64,000 nt of DNA from Limanda limanda. Taxonomy: Eukaryota; Chordata; Actinopteri; Pleuronectiformes; Pleuronectidae. Under the pieces are notes generated by a model. It searched no databases. It saw only the letters and a program-made list of their open reading frames with translations, and was not told the DNA's origin. A program made the translations under genes and the position numbers. Where the stretch lies: contig NC_083649.1 of the NCBI RefSeq assembly GCF_963576545.1, forward strand, positions 280,526-344,525, given 5' to 3'. Below are positions 32,325-47,148 of this stretch, one piece after another. How positions within the stretch are numbered: the stretch's first letter is position 1; every line of letters starts with the position of its first letter.

Positions 32325-35300
32325 TTCTTATTATTATTATTGTGACTAAAGTGAATTGGCTTTTTGAGGGCTTTAACATGCTGAACTTCTTACCAAACTT
32401 TGCAGAAAATTAGAGAGTGGTGAAAATTTACGTATTCTGGAGTAATTTGAAATGGGCGTGGCAAAATGGCTCAACAGCGCCCCCTGGAACCCAGCCCCTA
32501 GGTTTCCACATAACCGATTTTCACCAAAATCGGGCAAGAGGTGTATCGTGACAAATCATGAAAAAAAGTCACAAAGGGCATTATGAAAAACGCAACAGGA
32601 AGCCCACCATTTTGGATTTAGTGGCCATTTTGGCCATTTTGGCCATTTTTGCTTTGACGTACTTGTCCCAGGGCTTTCATCAAATCAACTTTTAATTTAG
32701 ATGAGTGTCATCACAACAAGATGGAGAAAAAAGTTGACTTAAAAAATCAACTTTTCGTCTCACCGTGTGTCCTTGGCGTGGCGTCAAAGTTTGATTAAAC
32801 GCCATCAAAACACGAGCTTCTGTATCTCGCACATACATGATCCAATCAAATCCAAACTACACACATAAGACAAGAGTCCCGGCCTGATGACATCTGCACT
32901 GAAATCATGACTTAATATCACAGCGCCCCCTGGTGGCAACAGGAAATGTATTTTTTTTTGCATGTCTTACACTTGGATGTATTTCTCCTCATCCACTGAC
33001 CTCAACCATGTCAAACTCTATCAAATGGGTCTCAAGACATTGATAATGAAGATATAAGATTATTGTGACTTTTCGTCAAACACAGTATTAATGGCGAGGC
33101 ATCAAAGTTCATCAGCTCGCCGTGAAACACGAAATTGCTGTAACTTCCATGTTCATGGTTCCATCTCACTCAAACTACATGTGTGTATCAACAGCCCCCC
33201 CCTGAAGATATTCATATGGTTTTAAGAAATGGGCGTGGCAAAAAAACTGACTAGCGCCCCCTAAAGGTTGGCCCCAGCACTACGATTGGCCGACATGTAC
33301 AAAAATTGAGTATGGCATGTGTCTTTTCATAACAAACAAATAAGTCTCTTGGATCGATATGTTAGACCAAACAGGAAGCCCGCCATTTTGGATTCAGTGG
33401 CCATTTTGACCATATTCCACATTTTTACTTTGACATACTTGTCCCAGGGCTTTCATCAGATCAACTTCAAATATAGATGAGTGTCATCACAACAAGATGG
33501 AGATAAAAAAAGATTTAGGGATTGTTTTTTCGTCACACGGTGTGACCGTGGCGTTGCGTCAAAGTTCATCAACTCGCCGTGAAACACGAAATGCTGTAAC
33601 TTCCATGTTCATGGTTCTATCTCACTCAAACTAGATGTGTGTATCAACAGCCCCCCCCCTGAAGATATTCATATTGTTTTTTTAGGCCGTGTGACCGTGA
33701 CGTTGAAGTTTGATTAAACGCCATCAAAACACGAGGTTCTGTATCTCGGACATATATTTTCCAATCGAGTCCAAACTAGACACGTAAGACTAGAGTCCCA
33801 GCCTGATGACATCTACACAGAAATCATGACTTTAAATCACAGCGCCACCTGCTGGCTACAGGAAGTGAAGCGTTTATCCTTGCCGCAGTGCAGTAAATTA
33901 GAAAGTGGTGAAAATTTACGTATTCTGGAGTATTTGGAAATGGGCGTGGCAAAATGGCTCAACAGCGCCACCTGGAACGCAGCCCCTAGGTTTCCCCATG
34001 GCCGATCTTCACCAAAATCGGGGAAAAGGTGTATCGTGACTAATCATACAAAAAAGCCTCAAGGAGCATTATGAAAAAAGCAACAGGAAGCCCGCCATTT
34101 TGGATTTAGTCGCCATTTTGGCCATATTTCACGTTTTTACTTTGATGTACTTGTCGTAGAGCTTTCATCGGATCACCTTAAAATTTAGACGAGTGTCATC
34201 ACAACAATATGGAGTATTAAAGTTATCAAAAAAATCAACTTTTCGTCAGAGCGTGTGACCGTGGCGTGGCGTCAAAGTTTGATGAAACGCCATCAAAACA
34301 CGGGCGTCTGTATCTCAGACATATTTAGTCCAATCAAGTCCAAACTACACACATAAGACAAGAGTCATGACCCGAAGACAACAACACAGAAATAGTGACT
34401 TAAAATCACAGCGCCCCTTGGTGGCAGCAGGAAATGTCTTGTTTTTGGTACGTCTCACACTTGGAAGTATTTCTCCTCATCCACTTTGCGCAACCATGTG
34501 AAACTATGTCAAATGGGTCTCAAGACAGTGATAATGAAGATATAAGATTACTGTGACTTTTCGTCAAACGCCATATTAATGGCGTGGCATCAAAGTTCAC
34601 CAACTCGCCATGACACACGAAATTGCTATAACTTCGGTGTTCAAGGTTCAATCTCCCTCAAACTACATGTGTGTATCAACAGCCCCCCCCTGAAAGCTGT
34701 CAGACGGGTTTAAGGAATGGGCGTGGCAAAATAACTGACTAGCGCCCCCTAAAGGGCAGCCCCGGCACTACGATTGGCCTACAGCTACGAAAATCGACGG
34801 GGACATGTGTCTTTTCATGACAAAGAAATAAGTCCCTTGAATTGATATGCTACAGTAAACAGTAAGCCCGCCATTTTGGATCTGGTGGCCATTTTGGCCA
34901 TATTCAGCATATTTACTTTGACATACTTGTCGTAGAGCTTTCATCAGATCAACTTACAATTTCGATGAGTGCCTTCACAACAAGATGGAGATCTAAAGTT
35001 ATTGGAATTTTAACGTTTCGTCATACCATGTGACCGTGGCCTGGCGTCAAAGTTTGATTACACGCCATCAAAACACGGGCTTCAGTATCTCAGGCATATT
35101 TGGTCCAATCAAATCCAAACTAGACGTGTAAGACAAGAGTCACGACCTGATGACATCTACAGAGACACCATGACTTAAAATCACAGCGCCACCTGCTGGC
35201 TACAGGAAGTGAAGCGTTTATCCTTGCCGCAGTGCAAAAAAACGCATTCAACGTGGAGACGAGCGCTTGCTCATCGAACGCTGTGTCTTCCCCGACCGCG

Positions 35301-35355
35301 ACAGACTTGGAACGCGCGTGTGCTCGGGCCCGTTAGTGCTACAACGTAGCCCTAG
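32325..35355 (+). repeat. Macrosatellite unit 5 (headless, fused dimer)
   Basis: Starts directly with the ATT tract and lacks the hairpin head. At about 33889 the text passes from the near-tail sequence CTTGCCGCAGTGC into AGTAAATTAGAAAGTGG of a unit start. Two units are therefore joined without tail, head or ATT tract. Confidence 0.9.
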
Positions 35356-35357
35356 TT

Positions 35358-36450
35358 AGGGCCCGAGCACCTCCGGTGGGAGGCCCTATTGAAATTGAAA
35401 AGATTATTCTTATTATTATTATTACGTTCCAAATGAATTGGCTTTTTGAGGGCTTTAACATGCTCAAAAAGTTGCCAGACGTTGCAGTAAATTAGACAGT
35501 GGTGAAAATTTACGTATTCTGGAGTATTTGGAAATGGGCGTGGCAAATTGGCTCAACAGCGCCACCTGGAACGCAGCCCCTAGGTTTCCCCATGGTCGAT
35601 CTTCACCAAAATCGGGGAAAAGGTGTATCTTGACTAATCATACAAAAAAGCCTCAAGGAGCATTATGAAAAAAGCAACAGGAAGCCCGCCATTTTGGAAT
35701 TAGTTGCCATTTTGGCCATATTTCACGTTTTTACTTTGATGTACTTGTCGAAGGGCTTTCATCGGATCAACTTCAAATTTAGATGAGTGCCATCACAACA
35801 ATCTGCAAATGTAAAGTTATCAAAAGATAATTTTTTTATCACACCGTGTGATCGTGGCGTTCAACAAAGTCTGAAGGAAACACATTGACTCATATTTGAG
35901 TCAAATAAGCTGTACTGGCAATGTTTAGACACAAGATGGCAGTATAAGACCATGAATTGACCAAGGACCACATTGTCTTTCACAGGTCATAGGAGTTCTT
36001 TCAAACAGTTTTAATGTGTTGGAAACTCAGCTACACTTACATATGTTTGACAATTAATGTTGATAGATAACTTTAGTACATGATTGAGGGTAAAAATAGT
36101 ATATTTAACATGTACGTTACAGTGTGTGACCGTGGCCTGGCGACAGAGTTTGATTACACGCCATCAAAACACGAGCTTCTGTATCTCAGGCATATTTGCT
36201 TCAATCAAGTCCAAACTAGACATGTAACACAAGAGTCGCGACCTGAAGACATCTACAGAGACACCATGACTTTAAATCACAGCACCACCTGCTGGCTACA
36301 GGAAGTGAAGCGTTTATCCTTGCCACAGTTCAAAAAACGCATGCAACACGGAGACGAGCGCTTGGTCATTGAACGCTGTGTCTTCCCCGACCGCGACAGA
36401 CTTGGAACCCGCGTGTGCTCGGGCCCGTTAGTGCTACAACGTAGCCCTAG
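35358..36450 (+). repeat. Macrosatellite unit 6 (subtype B)
   Basis: Contains the alternative middle block at about 35855-36120 (CAACAAAGTCTGAAGGAAAC ... TTTAACATGTACGTTACAGT) instead of the second module start. Confidence 0.88.
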
Positions 36451-36452
36451 TT

Positions 36453-38053
36453 AGGGCCCGAGCACCGAATGGTGAGAGGCCCTATTGAAATTGAAATGAT
36501 TCTTATTATTATTATTATTCTCCGCCAAGTTAAATTGGCTTTTTGAGGGCTTTCCCATGCTCAAAAAGTTTTTAAACTTTGCAATAAGTTAGTAATGTGT
36601 GAAAATGGCCATATTCTGGAGTAATTTGAAATAGGCGTGGCAAAATAGCTCAACAGCGCCACCTACGGATAAGCCCCACGCAGCCCCTAGGTTTCCACAT
36701 AACCGATTTTCACCAAAATCGGGGGAAAGGTGTATCGTGACAAATCATAGAAAAAATCCTCTTGGAGCATTATGAAAAACGCAACAGGAAGTCCGCCATT
36801 TTGGATTTAGTCGCCATTTTGGCCATATTTCACGTTTTTACTTTGATGTACTTGTCGTAGAGCTTTCATCGGATCAACTTAAAATTTAGACGGGTCTCAT
36901 CACAACAATATGAACTACTAAAGTTATCAAAAAAATCCACTTTTCGTCAGAGCCTGTGACCGTGGCGTGGCGTCAAAGTTTGATTAAACGCCATCAAAAC
37001 ACGGGCGTCTGTATCTTGGACATATTTGGTCTAATCAAGTCCAAACTACACACATAAGACAAGAGTCGCGACCCGAAGACAACAACACAGAAATCGTGAC
37101 TTAAAATTACAGCGCCCCCTGGTGGCAGCAGAAAATGTCTTGTTTTTGGTACGTCATACACTTGGAAGTATTTCTCCTCATCCACTTTGCGGAACCATGT
37201 CAAACTGTGGCGAATGGGTCTTAAGGGATTGATAATGAAGATATAAGATTACTGTGACTTTTCGTCAAACGCCATATTAATGGCGTAGCATCAAAGTTCA
37301 TCAACTCGCCATGACACACGAAATTGTTATAACTTCGGTGTACAAGGTTCCATCTCCCTCAAACTACATGTGTGTATCAACAGCCCCCCCCTGAAGACTG
37401 TCAGATGGGTTTAAGAGATGGGCGTGGCAAAATAACTGAATAGCGCCCCCTAAAGGGCAGCCCCGGCACTACGATTGGCCTACATCTACAAAATTCAACA
37501 GGGACATGTGCCTTGTCATGACAAAGAAATAAGTCTCTTGGATACATATGCTAAACCAAACAGGAAGTCCGCCATTTATGATTTAGTGGCCATTTTGGCC
37601 ATAATCCATATTTTTACTTTGATGTACTTGTCGTAGAGCTTTCATCGGATCAACTTCAAATTAAGACGAGTGTCTTCACAACAAGATGGAGATCTAAAGT
37701 TATTGGAATTTTAACGTTTCTTCATACCATGTGACCGTGGCCTGGCGTCAAAGTTTGATTACACGCCATCGAAACACGAGCTACTGTATCTCAGGCATAT
37801 TTGGTTCAATCAAGTCCAAACTAGACATGTAAGACAAGAGTCGCAACCTGAAGACATCTGCAGAGACAACATGACTTAAAATCACAGCGCCACCTGCTGG
37901 CTACAGGAAGTGAAGCGTTTATCCTTGCCACATTGGTAAACACATGCAACGCAGAGACGGGCGCTTGCTCATCCAACGTTCTCTCTTCCCCGACCGCAAC
38001 AGACTTGGAACGCGCGTGTGCTCGGGCCCGTTAGTGCTACAACGTAGCCCTAG
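36453..38053 (+). repeat. Macrosatellite unit 7 (subtype C)
   Basis: Two-module unit marked by GGATACATATGCTAAACC and CCATAATCCATATTTTTAC in the second module, shared with units 10 and 15. Confidence 0.88.
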
Positions 38054-38055
38054 TT

Positions 38056-39474
38056 AGGGCCCGAGCACCTCCGGTGGGAGGCCCTATTGAAATTGAAATG
38101 ATTATTATTATTATTATTATTATTCTCCGCCAAGTTAAATTGGCTTTTTGAGGGCTTTCCCATGCTCAAAAAGTTGCTAGACTTTGCAGTAAATTAGAAA
38201 TGTGTGAAAATGGCCATATTCTGTAGTATTTGGAAATAGGCGTGGCAAAATAGCTCAACAGCCCCACCTACGGATAAGCCCCTCATTTAGCATTCACCGA
38301 TCCTCACAAAAAAAATACCCAGTTGTGTATCGTGACCAGACGCACAAAAAAGCCTCTCAGTGCATTATGAAAAACGCAACAGGAAGTCCGCCATTTTGGA
38401 TTTAGTGGCCATTTTGGCGATATTCAACGTTTTTACTTTGATATACTTGTCATAGAGCTTTCATCGGATCAACTTCAAATTTAGACGAGTGTCGTCACAA
38501 CAATATGGAGATCTAAAGTTATCAAAAAAATCAACTTTTCGTCAGAGCCTGTGACCGTGGCGTGGCGTCAAAGTTTGATTAAACGCCATCAAAACACGGG
38601 CGGCTGTATCTCGGACATATTTGGTCTAATCGAGTCCAAACTACACACATAAGACAAGAGTCGCGACCTGAAGACATCAACACAGAAATCGTCACATAAA
38701 AGCACAGCGCCCCCTGGTGGCAACAGGAAATGTCTTGTTTTTGGTACGTCTTACACTTCGAAGTACTCCTCCTCATCCACTTTGTGCAACCAAGTGAAAC
38801 TATACTAGTGTCATCACAAAAATGTGGACATCTAAAGTTATCAAAAGATAATTTTTTTATCACACCGTGTGACGTGGCGTTCAACAAAGTCTGAAGGAAA
38901 CACATTGACTTATATTTATTTGAGTCAAATAAGCTGGACTGGCAATGTTTAGACACAAGATGGCAGTATAAGACCATGAATTGACCAAGGACCACATTGT
39001 CTTTCACAGGTCATAGGAGTTCTTTCAAACAGTTTTAATGAGTTGGAAACTCAGCTACACTTACATATGTTTGACAATTAATGTTGATAGATAACTTTAG
39101 TTCATGATTGAGGGTAACATTAGAATATTTAACATGTACGTTACAGTGTGTGACCGTGGCCTGGTGACAGACTTTGATTACACGCCATCAAAACACGAGC
39201 TTCTGTATCTCAGGCATATTTGGTTCAATCAAGTCCAAACTAGACATGTAACACAAGAGTCGCGACCTGATGACATCTACAGAGACACCATGACTAAAAA
39301 TCAAAGCACCACCTGCTGGCTACAGGAAGTGAAGCGTTTATCCTTACCACAGTTCAAAAAACGCATGCAACGCGGAGACGAGCGCTTGGTCATTGAACGC
39401 TGTGTCTTCCCCGACCGCGACAGACTTGAAACGCGCGTGTGCTCGGGCCCGTTAGTGCTACAACGTAGCCCTAG
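38056..39474 (+). repeat. Macrosatellite unit 8 (subtype B)
   Basis: Carries the alternative middle block at about 38862-39145. Confidence 0.88.
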
Positions 39475-39476
39475 TT

Positions 39477-41076
39477 AGGGCCCGAGCACCTCCGGTGGGA
39501 GGCCCTATTGAAATTGAAATGATTCTTATTATTATTATTATTCTCCGCCAAGTTAAATTGGCTTTTTGAGGGCTTTCCCATGCTCATAAAGTTTCTAAAC
39601 TTTGCAATAAGTTAGTAATGTGTGAAAATGGCCATATTCTGGAGTAATTTGAAATAGGCGTGGCAAAATAGCTCAACAGCGCCACCTACGGATAAGCCCC
39701 ACGCAGCCCCTAGGTTTCCACATAACCGATTTTCACCAAAATCGGGGGAAAGGTGTATCGTGACAAATCATAGAAAAGATCCTCTTGGAGCATTATGAAA
39801 AACGCAACAGGAAGTCCGCCATTTTGGATTTAGTCGCCATTTTGGCGATATTCAACGTTTTTACTTTGATATACTTGTCATAGAGCTTTCATCGGATCAA
39901 CTTAAAATTTAGACGAGTGTCGTCACAACAATATGGAGATCTAAAGTTATCAAAAAAATCCACTTTTCGTCAGAGCCTGTGACCGTGGCGTGGCGTCAAA
40001 GTTTGATTAAACGCCATCAAAACACGGGCGTCTGTATCTTGGACATATTTGGTCCAATCAAGTCCAAACTACACACATAAGACAAGAGTCACGACCTGAA
40101 GACATCAACACAGAAATCGTGACTTAAAATCACAGCGCCCCCTGGTGGCAACAGGAAATGTCTTGTTTTTGGTACGTCTCACACTTGGAAGTATTTCTCC
40201 TCATCCCCTTTGCACAACCATGTGAAACTATGTCAAATGGGTCTCAAGACATTGATAATGAAGATATAAGATTACTGTGACTTTTCGTCAAACGCCATAT
40301 TAATGGCGTGGCATCAAAGTTCATCAATTCGCCATGACACACGAAATTGCTATAACTTTGGTGTTCAAGGTTCAATCTCCCTTCAACTACATGTGTGTGT
40401 CAACAGCCCCCCCCTGGAAGCTGTCAGACGGGTTTAAGGAATGGGCGTGGCAATATAACTGACTAGCGCCCCCTAAAGGGTAGCCCCGGCACTACGATTG
40501 GCCTACAGCTACGAAAATCGACGGGGACGTGTGTCTTTTCATGACAAAGAAATAAGTCTCTTGGATAGATATGCTAGAGTAAACAGGAAGCCGGCCATTT
40601 TGGATTTGGTGGCCATTTTGGCCATATTCTGCATATTTACTTTGATATACTTGTCGTAGACCTTTCCTCAGATCAACTTAAAATTTATATGAGTCCAATC
40701 ACAACAAGATGGAGATTCAAAGTTATCAAAATTTTATTTTTTCGTCAGAGCCTCTGACCATGGCGTGGCGTCAAAGTTTGATGAAACGCCATCAACACAC
40801 GAGTTTCTGTATCTCAGACATATTTGGTCTGATCAAATCCAAACTAGACACATAAGACAAGATTCCCGACCTGAAGACATCTACACAGAAATCGTGACTT
40901 AAAATCACAGCTCCCCCTGGTGGCTACAGGAAGTGAAGCGTTTATCCTTGCCGCAGTGCCGAACGCATGCAACGCGGAGACGAGCGCTTGCTCATCCAAC
41001 GTTCTCTCTTCCCCGACCACGACAGACTTGGAACGCGCGTGTGCTCGGGCCCGTTAGTGCTACAACGTAGCCCTAG
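39477..41076 (+). repeat. Macrosatellite unit 9 (subtype D)
   Basis: Second module marked by GAGCCTCTGACCATGGCG and CACACGAGTTTCTGTATC, shared with units 12 and 14. Confidence 0.88.
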
Positions 41077-41078
41077 TT

Positions 41079-42672
41079 AGGGCCCGAGCACCTCCGGTGG
41101 GAGGCCCTATTGAAATTGAAAAGATTATTATTTATTCTTATTATTTTTCTTCGCACAAATGAATTGGCTTTTTGAGGGCTTTAACGTGCTGAAAAAGTTG
41201 TTAAACTTTGCAGTAAATTAGAAAGTGGTGAAAATGTACGTATTCTGGAGTATTTGGAAATGGGCGTGGCAAAATGGCTCAACAGCGCCACCTGGAACGC
41301 AGCCCCTAGGTTTCCCCATGGCCGATCTTCACCAAAATCGGGGAAAAGGTGTATCGTGACTAATCATACAAAAAAGCCTCAAGGAGCATTATGAAAAAAG
41401 CAACAGGAAGTCCGCCATTTTGGATTTAGTCGCATTTTGGCCATATTTCACGTTTTTACTTTGATGTACTTGTCGTAGGGCTTTCATCGGATCTACTTAA
41501 AATTTAGACGAGTGTCATCACAACAATATGGAGTACTAAAGTTATCAAAAAAATCAACTTTTCGTCAGAGCCTGTGACCGTGGCGTGGCGTCAAAGTTTG
41601 ATTAAACGCCATCAAAACACGGGCGTCTGTATCTTGGACATATTTGGTCCAATCGAGTCCAAACTACACACATAAGACAAGAGTCGTGACCCGAAGACAA
41701 CAACACAGAAATCGTGACTTAAAATCACAGCGCCCCCTGGTGGCAGCAGGAAATGTCTTGTTTTTTCAACGTCTTACACTTGTAAGTATTTCTCCTCATC
41801 CCCTTTGCGCAACCATGTCAAACTGTGGCGAATGGGTCTCAAGACAGTGATAATGAAGATATAAGATTATTGGGACTTTTCGTCAAACGCCATATTAATG
41901 GCGTGGCATCAAAGTTCATCAACTCGCCATGACACACGAAATTGCTATAACTTCATAGTTCAAGGTTCAATCTCCCTCAAACTACATGTGTGTGTCAACA
42001 GCCCCCCCCCTGAAAGCTGTCAGACGGGTTTAAGGAATGGGCGTGGCAATATAACTGACTAGCGCCCCCTAAAGGGTAGCCCCGGCACTACGATTGGCCT
42101 ACAGCTACGAAAATCGATGGGGACGTGTGCCTTGTCATGACAAAGAAATAAGTCTCTTGGATACATATGCTAAACCAAACAGGAAGTCCGCCATTTTGGA
42201 TTTAGTGGCCATTTTGGCCATAATCCATATTTTTACTTTGATGTACTTGTCGTAGAGCTTTCATCGGATCAACTTGAAATTTAGACAAGTGTCTTCACAA
42301 CAAGATGGACATCTAAAGTTATTGGAATTTTAACGTTTCGTCATACCATGTGACCGTGGCCTGGCGTCAAAGTTTGATTACACGCCATCGAAACACGAGC
42401 TACTGTATCTCAGGCATATTTGGTTCAATCAAGTCCAAACTAGACATGTAAGACAAGAGTCGCGACCTGAAGACATCTGCAGAGACAACATGACTTAAAA
42501 TCACAGCGCCACCTGCTGGCTACAGGAAGTGAAGCGTTTATCCTTGCCGCAGTGCCGAACGCATGCAACGCGGAGACGAGCGCTTGCTCATCCAACGTTC
42601 TCTCTTCCCCGACCGCAACAGACTTGGAACGCGCGTGTGCTCGGGCCCGTTAGTGCTACAACATAGCCCTAG
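41079..42672 (+). repeat. Macrosatellite unit 10 (subtype C)
   Basis: Close to units 7 and 15. Tail hairpin has one change (ACATAGCCCTAG). Confidence 0.88.
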
Positions 42673-42686
42673 TTATTATTATTATT

Positions 42687-44558
42687 AGGGCCCGAGCACC
42701 TCCGGTGGGAGGCCCTATTGAAATTGAAATGATTATTATTATTATTATTATTATTCATCCAAATGAATTGGCTTTTTGAGGGCTTTCCCATGCTCAAAAA
42801 GTTGCTAAACTTTTCAGTAAATTAGAATGTGGTGGAAAATTACGTATTCTGGAGTATTTGGAAATGGGCGTGGCAAAATGGCTCAACAGCGCCACCTGGA
42901 ACGCAGCCCCTAGGTTTCCCCATGGCCGATCTTCACCAAAATCGGGGAAAAGGTGTATCGTGACTAATCATACAAAAAAGCCTCAAGGAGCATTATGAAA
43001 AAAGCAACAGGAAGCCCGCCATTTTGGATTTAGTGGCCATTTTGGCCATATTTCACGTTTTTACTTTGATGTACTTGTCGAAGGGCTTTCATCGGATCAA
43101 CTTCAAATTTAGATGAGTGCCATCACAACAATCTGCAAATGTAAAGTTATCAAAAGATAATTTTTTTATCACACCGTGTGATCGTGGCGTTCAACAAAGT
43201 CTGAAGGAAACACATTGACTCATATTTATTTGAGTCAAATAAGCTGTACTGGCAATGTTTAGACACAAGATGGCAGTATAAGACCATGAATTGACCAAGG
43301 ACCACATTGTCTTTCACAGGTCATAGGAGTTCTTTCAAACAGTTTTAATGTGTTGGAAACTCAGCTACACTTACATATGTTTGACAATTAATGTTGATAG
43401 ATAACTTTAGTACATGATTGAGGGTAAAAATAGTATATTTAACATGTACGTTACAGTGTGTGACCGTGGCCTGGCGACAGAGTTTGATTACACGCCATCG
43501 AAACACGAGCTTCTGTATCTCAGGCATATTTGGTCCAATCAAGTCCAAACTAGACACATAAGACAAGAGTCGCGACCCGAAGACAACAACACAGAAATCG
43601 TGACTTAAAATCACAGCGCCCCATGGTGGCAACAGGAAATGTCTTGTTTTTTGTATGTCTTACACTTGGAAGTATTTCTCCTCATCCACTTTGCGCAACC
43701 ATGTCAAACTGTGGCGAATGGGTCTCAAGGCATTGATAATTAAGATATTACATTACTGTGACTTTTCGTCAAACGCCATATTAATGGCGTGGCATCAAAG
43801 TTCACCAACTCGCCATGACACACGAAATTGCTATAACTTCATAGTTCAAGGTTCAATCTCCGTCAAACTACATGTGTGTATCAACAGCCCCCCCCTGAAA
43901 GCTGTCAGATGGGTTTAAGGAATGGGCGTGGCAATATAACTGACTAGCGCCCCCTAAAGGGCAGCCCCGGCACTACGATTGGCCTAAGCTACGAAAATCG
44001 ACGGGGACATGTGTCTTTTCATGACAAAGAAATAAGTCTCTTGGATAGATATGCTAGAGTAAACAGGAAGCCGGCCATTTTGGATTTGGTGGCCATTTTG
44101 GCCATATTCTGCATATTTACTTTAATATACTTGTCGTACAGCTTTCATCAGATCAACTTAAAATTTAGATGAGTGTCTTCACAAGAAGATGAAGTACTAA
44201 AGTTATCAAAACATAAACTATAGGTTACAGCGTGTAACCGTGTCCAGTCGTCAAAGTTTGATTACACGCCATCGAAACACGAGCTTCTGTATCTCAGGCA
44301 TATTTGGTTCAATCAAGACCAAACTAGACATGTAAGACAAGGGTCACGACCTGATGACATCTACAGAGACACCATGACTTAAAATCACAGCGCCACCTGC
44401 TGGCTACAGGAAGTGAAGCGTTTATCCTTGCCGCAGTGCAAAAAACCCATGCAACGCGGAGACGGCCGCTTGGTCATTGAACGCTGTGTCTTCCCCGACC
44501 GCAACAGACTTGAAACGCGCGTGTGCTCGGGCCCGTTAGTGCTACAACGTAGCCCTAG
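42687..44558 (+). repeat. Macrosatellite unit 11 (subtype B, long)
   Basis: Alternative middle block at about 43165-43455 followed by a complete second module, so the unit is 1.87 kb. Confidence 0.88.
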
Positions 44559-46101
44559 TTATTATTATTATTATTATTATTCATCAAAATGAATTGGCTT
44601 TTTGAGGGCTTTCCCATGCTCAAAAAGTTGCTAAACTTTTCAGTAAATTAGAATGTGGTGGAAAATTACGTATTCTGGAGTATTTGGAAATGGGCGTGGC
44701 AAAATGGCTCAACAGCGCCACCTGGAACGCAGCCCCTAGCTTTCCCCATGGCCGATCATCACCAAAATCGGGGAAAAGGTGTATCGTGACTAATCATACA
44801 AAAAAGCCTCAAGGGGCATTATGAAAAAAGCAACAGGAAGTCCGCCATTTTGGATTTAGTCGCCATTTTGGCCATATTTCACGTTTTTACTTTGATGTAC
44901 TTGTCAAAGGGCTTTCATCGGATCAACTTAAAATTTAGACGAGTGTCATCACACTAATATGGAGTACTAAAGTTATCAAAAGATACATTTTTTGTCAGAG
45001 CGTGTGACCGTGGCGTGGCGTCAAAGTTTGATTAAACGCCATCAAAACACGGGCGTCTGTATCTCGGACATATTTGGTCTAATCAAGTCCAAACTAGACA
45101 CATAAGACAAGAGTCACGACCCGAAGACAACAATGCAGAAATCGTGACTTAAAATCACAGCGCCCCCTGGTGGCAGCAGGAAATGTCTTGTTTTTGGTAC
45201 GTCTCACACTTGGAAGTATTTCTCCTCATCCCCTTTGCACAACCATGTGAAACTATGTCAAATGGGTCTCAAGACATTGATAATGAAGATATAAGATTAC
45301 TGTGACTTTTCGTCAAACGCCATATTAATGGCGTGGCATCAAAGTTCATCAATTCGCCATGACACACGAAATTGCTATAACTTCGGTGTTCAAGGTTCAA
45401 TCTCCCTCAAACTACATGTGTGTGTCAACAGCCCCCCCCTGAAAGCTGTCAGACGGGTTTAAGGAATGGCCGTGGCAATATAACTGACTAGCGCCCCCTA
45501 AAGGGTAGCCCCGGCACTACGATTGGCCTACAGCTACAAAAATCGACGGGGACGTGTGTCTTTTCATGACAAAGAAATAAGTCTCTTGGATAGATATGCT
45601 AGAGTAAACAGGAAGCCGGCCATTTTGGATTTGGTGGCCATTTTGGCCATATTCTGCATATTTACTTTGATATACTTGTCGTAGACCTTTCCTCAGATCA
45701 ACTTAAACTTTATATGAGTCCAATCACAACAAGATGGAGATTCAAAGTTATCAAAATTTTATTTTTTCGTCAGAGCCTCTGACCATGGCGTGGCGTCAAA
45801 GTTTGATGAAACGCCATCAACACATGAGTTTCTGTATCTCAGACATATTTGGTCTGATCAAATCCAAACTAGACACATAAGACAAGATTCCCGACCTGAA
45901 GACATCTACACAGAAATCGTGACTTAAATTCACAGCGCCCCCTGGTGGCTACAGGAAGTGAAGCGTTTATCCTTGCCGCAGTGCCGAACGCATGCAACGC
46001 GGAGACGAGCGCTTGCTCATCCAACATTCTCTCTTCCCCGACCGCAACAGACTTGGAACGCGCGTGTGCTCGGGCCCGTTAGTGCTACAACGTAGCCCTA
46101 G
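44559..46101 (+). repeat. Macrosatellite unit 12 (subtype D, headless)
   Basis: Starts with an ATT tract directly after the previous tail. D-type second module. Confidence 0.88.
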
Positions 46102-47146
46102 TTATTATTATTATTTTTCTTCATACAAATGAATTGGCTTTTTGAGGCCTTTAACATGCTCAAAAAGTTGTTAAACTTTGCAGTAAATTAGAAGGCGGTG
46201 AAAATTTACGTATTCTTGAGTATTTGGAAATGGGCGTGGCAAAATAACTCAACAGCGCCACCTACAGAAAAGCCCCTCATTTAGCATTCACCGATCCTCA
46301 CGAAAAAAATAACTAGTTGTGTATCGTGACCAGACGCACAAAAAAGTCCATCAGTGCGTTATGAAATAAGCAACAGGAAGCCCGCCATTTTGGATTTAGT
46401 CGCCATTTTGGCCATATTTCACGTTTTTACTTTGATGTACTTGTCGTAGGGCTTTCATCAGATCAACTTCAAATTTAGATGAGTGCCATCACAACAGTTT
46501 GAAAGTGTAAAGTTATCAAAAGATAATTTTTTTATCACACCGTGTGATCGTGGCGTTCAACAAAGTCTGAAGGAAACACATTGACTCATATTTGAGTCAA
46601 ATAAGCTGTTCTGGCAATGTTTAGACACAAGATGGCAGTATAAGACCATGAATTGACCAAGGACCACATTGTCTTTCACAGGTCATAGGAGTTCTTTCAA
46701 ACAGTTTTAATGTGTTGGAAACTCAGCTACACTTACATATGTTTGACAATTAATGTTGATAGATAACTTTAGTTCATGATTGAGGGTAACATTAGAATAT
46801 TTAACATGTACGTTACAGTGTGTGACCGTGGCCTGGCGACAGAGTTTGATTACACGCCATCGAAACACGAGCTTCTGTATCTCAGGCATATTTGGTTCAA
46901 TCAGGTCCAAACTAGACATGTAAGACAAGAGTCACGACCTGATGACATCTACAGAGACACCATGACTTAAAATCACAGCACCACCTGCTGGCTACAGGAA
47001 GTGAAGCGTTTATCCTTGCCACAGTTCAAAAAACGCATGCAACGCGGAGACGAGCGCTTGGTCATTGAACGCTGTGTCTTCCCCGACCGCGACAGACTTG
47101 AAACGCGCGTGTGCTCGGGCCCGTTAGTGCTACAACGTAGCCCTAG
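46102..47146 (+). repeat. Macrosatellite unit 13 (subtype B, headless)
   Basis: ATT tract start, alternative middle block at about 46530-46815. Confidence 0.88.
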
Positions 47147-47148
47147 TT

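Noticed and set aside
38579..39007. 142-codon minus-strand frame in unit 8
   Set aside because: Not conserved in the equivalent place of other B-type units; chance frame in a repeat.
36080..39478. 124-codon frame repeated at 36080-36454 and 39104-39478
   Set aside because: The same frame in units 11 and 13 stops after 64 codons and the other units do not keep it. Similarity is explained by recent duplication of B-type units, not by coding selection.
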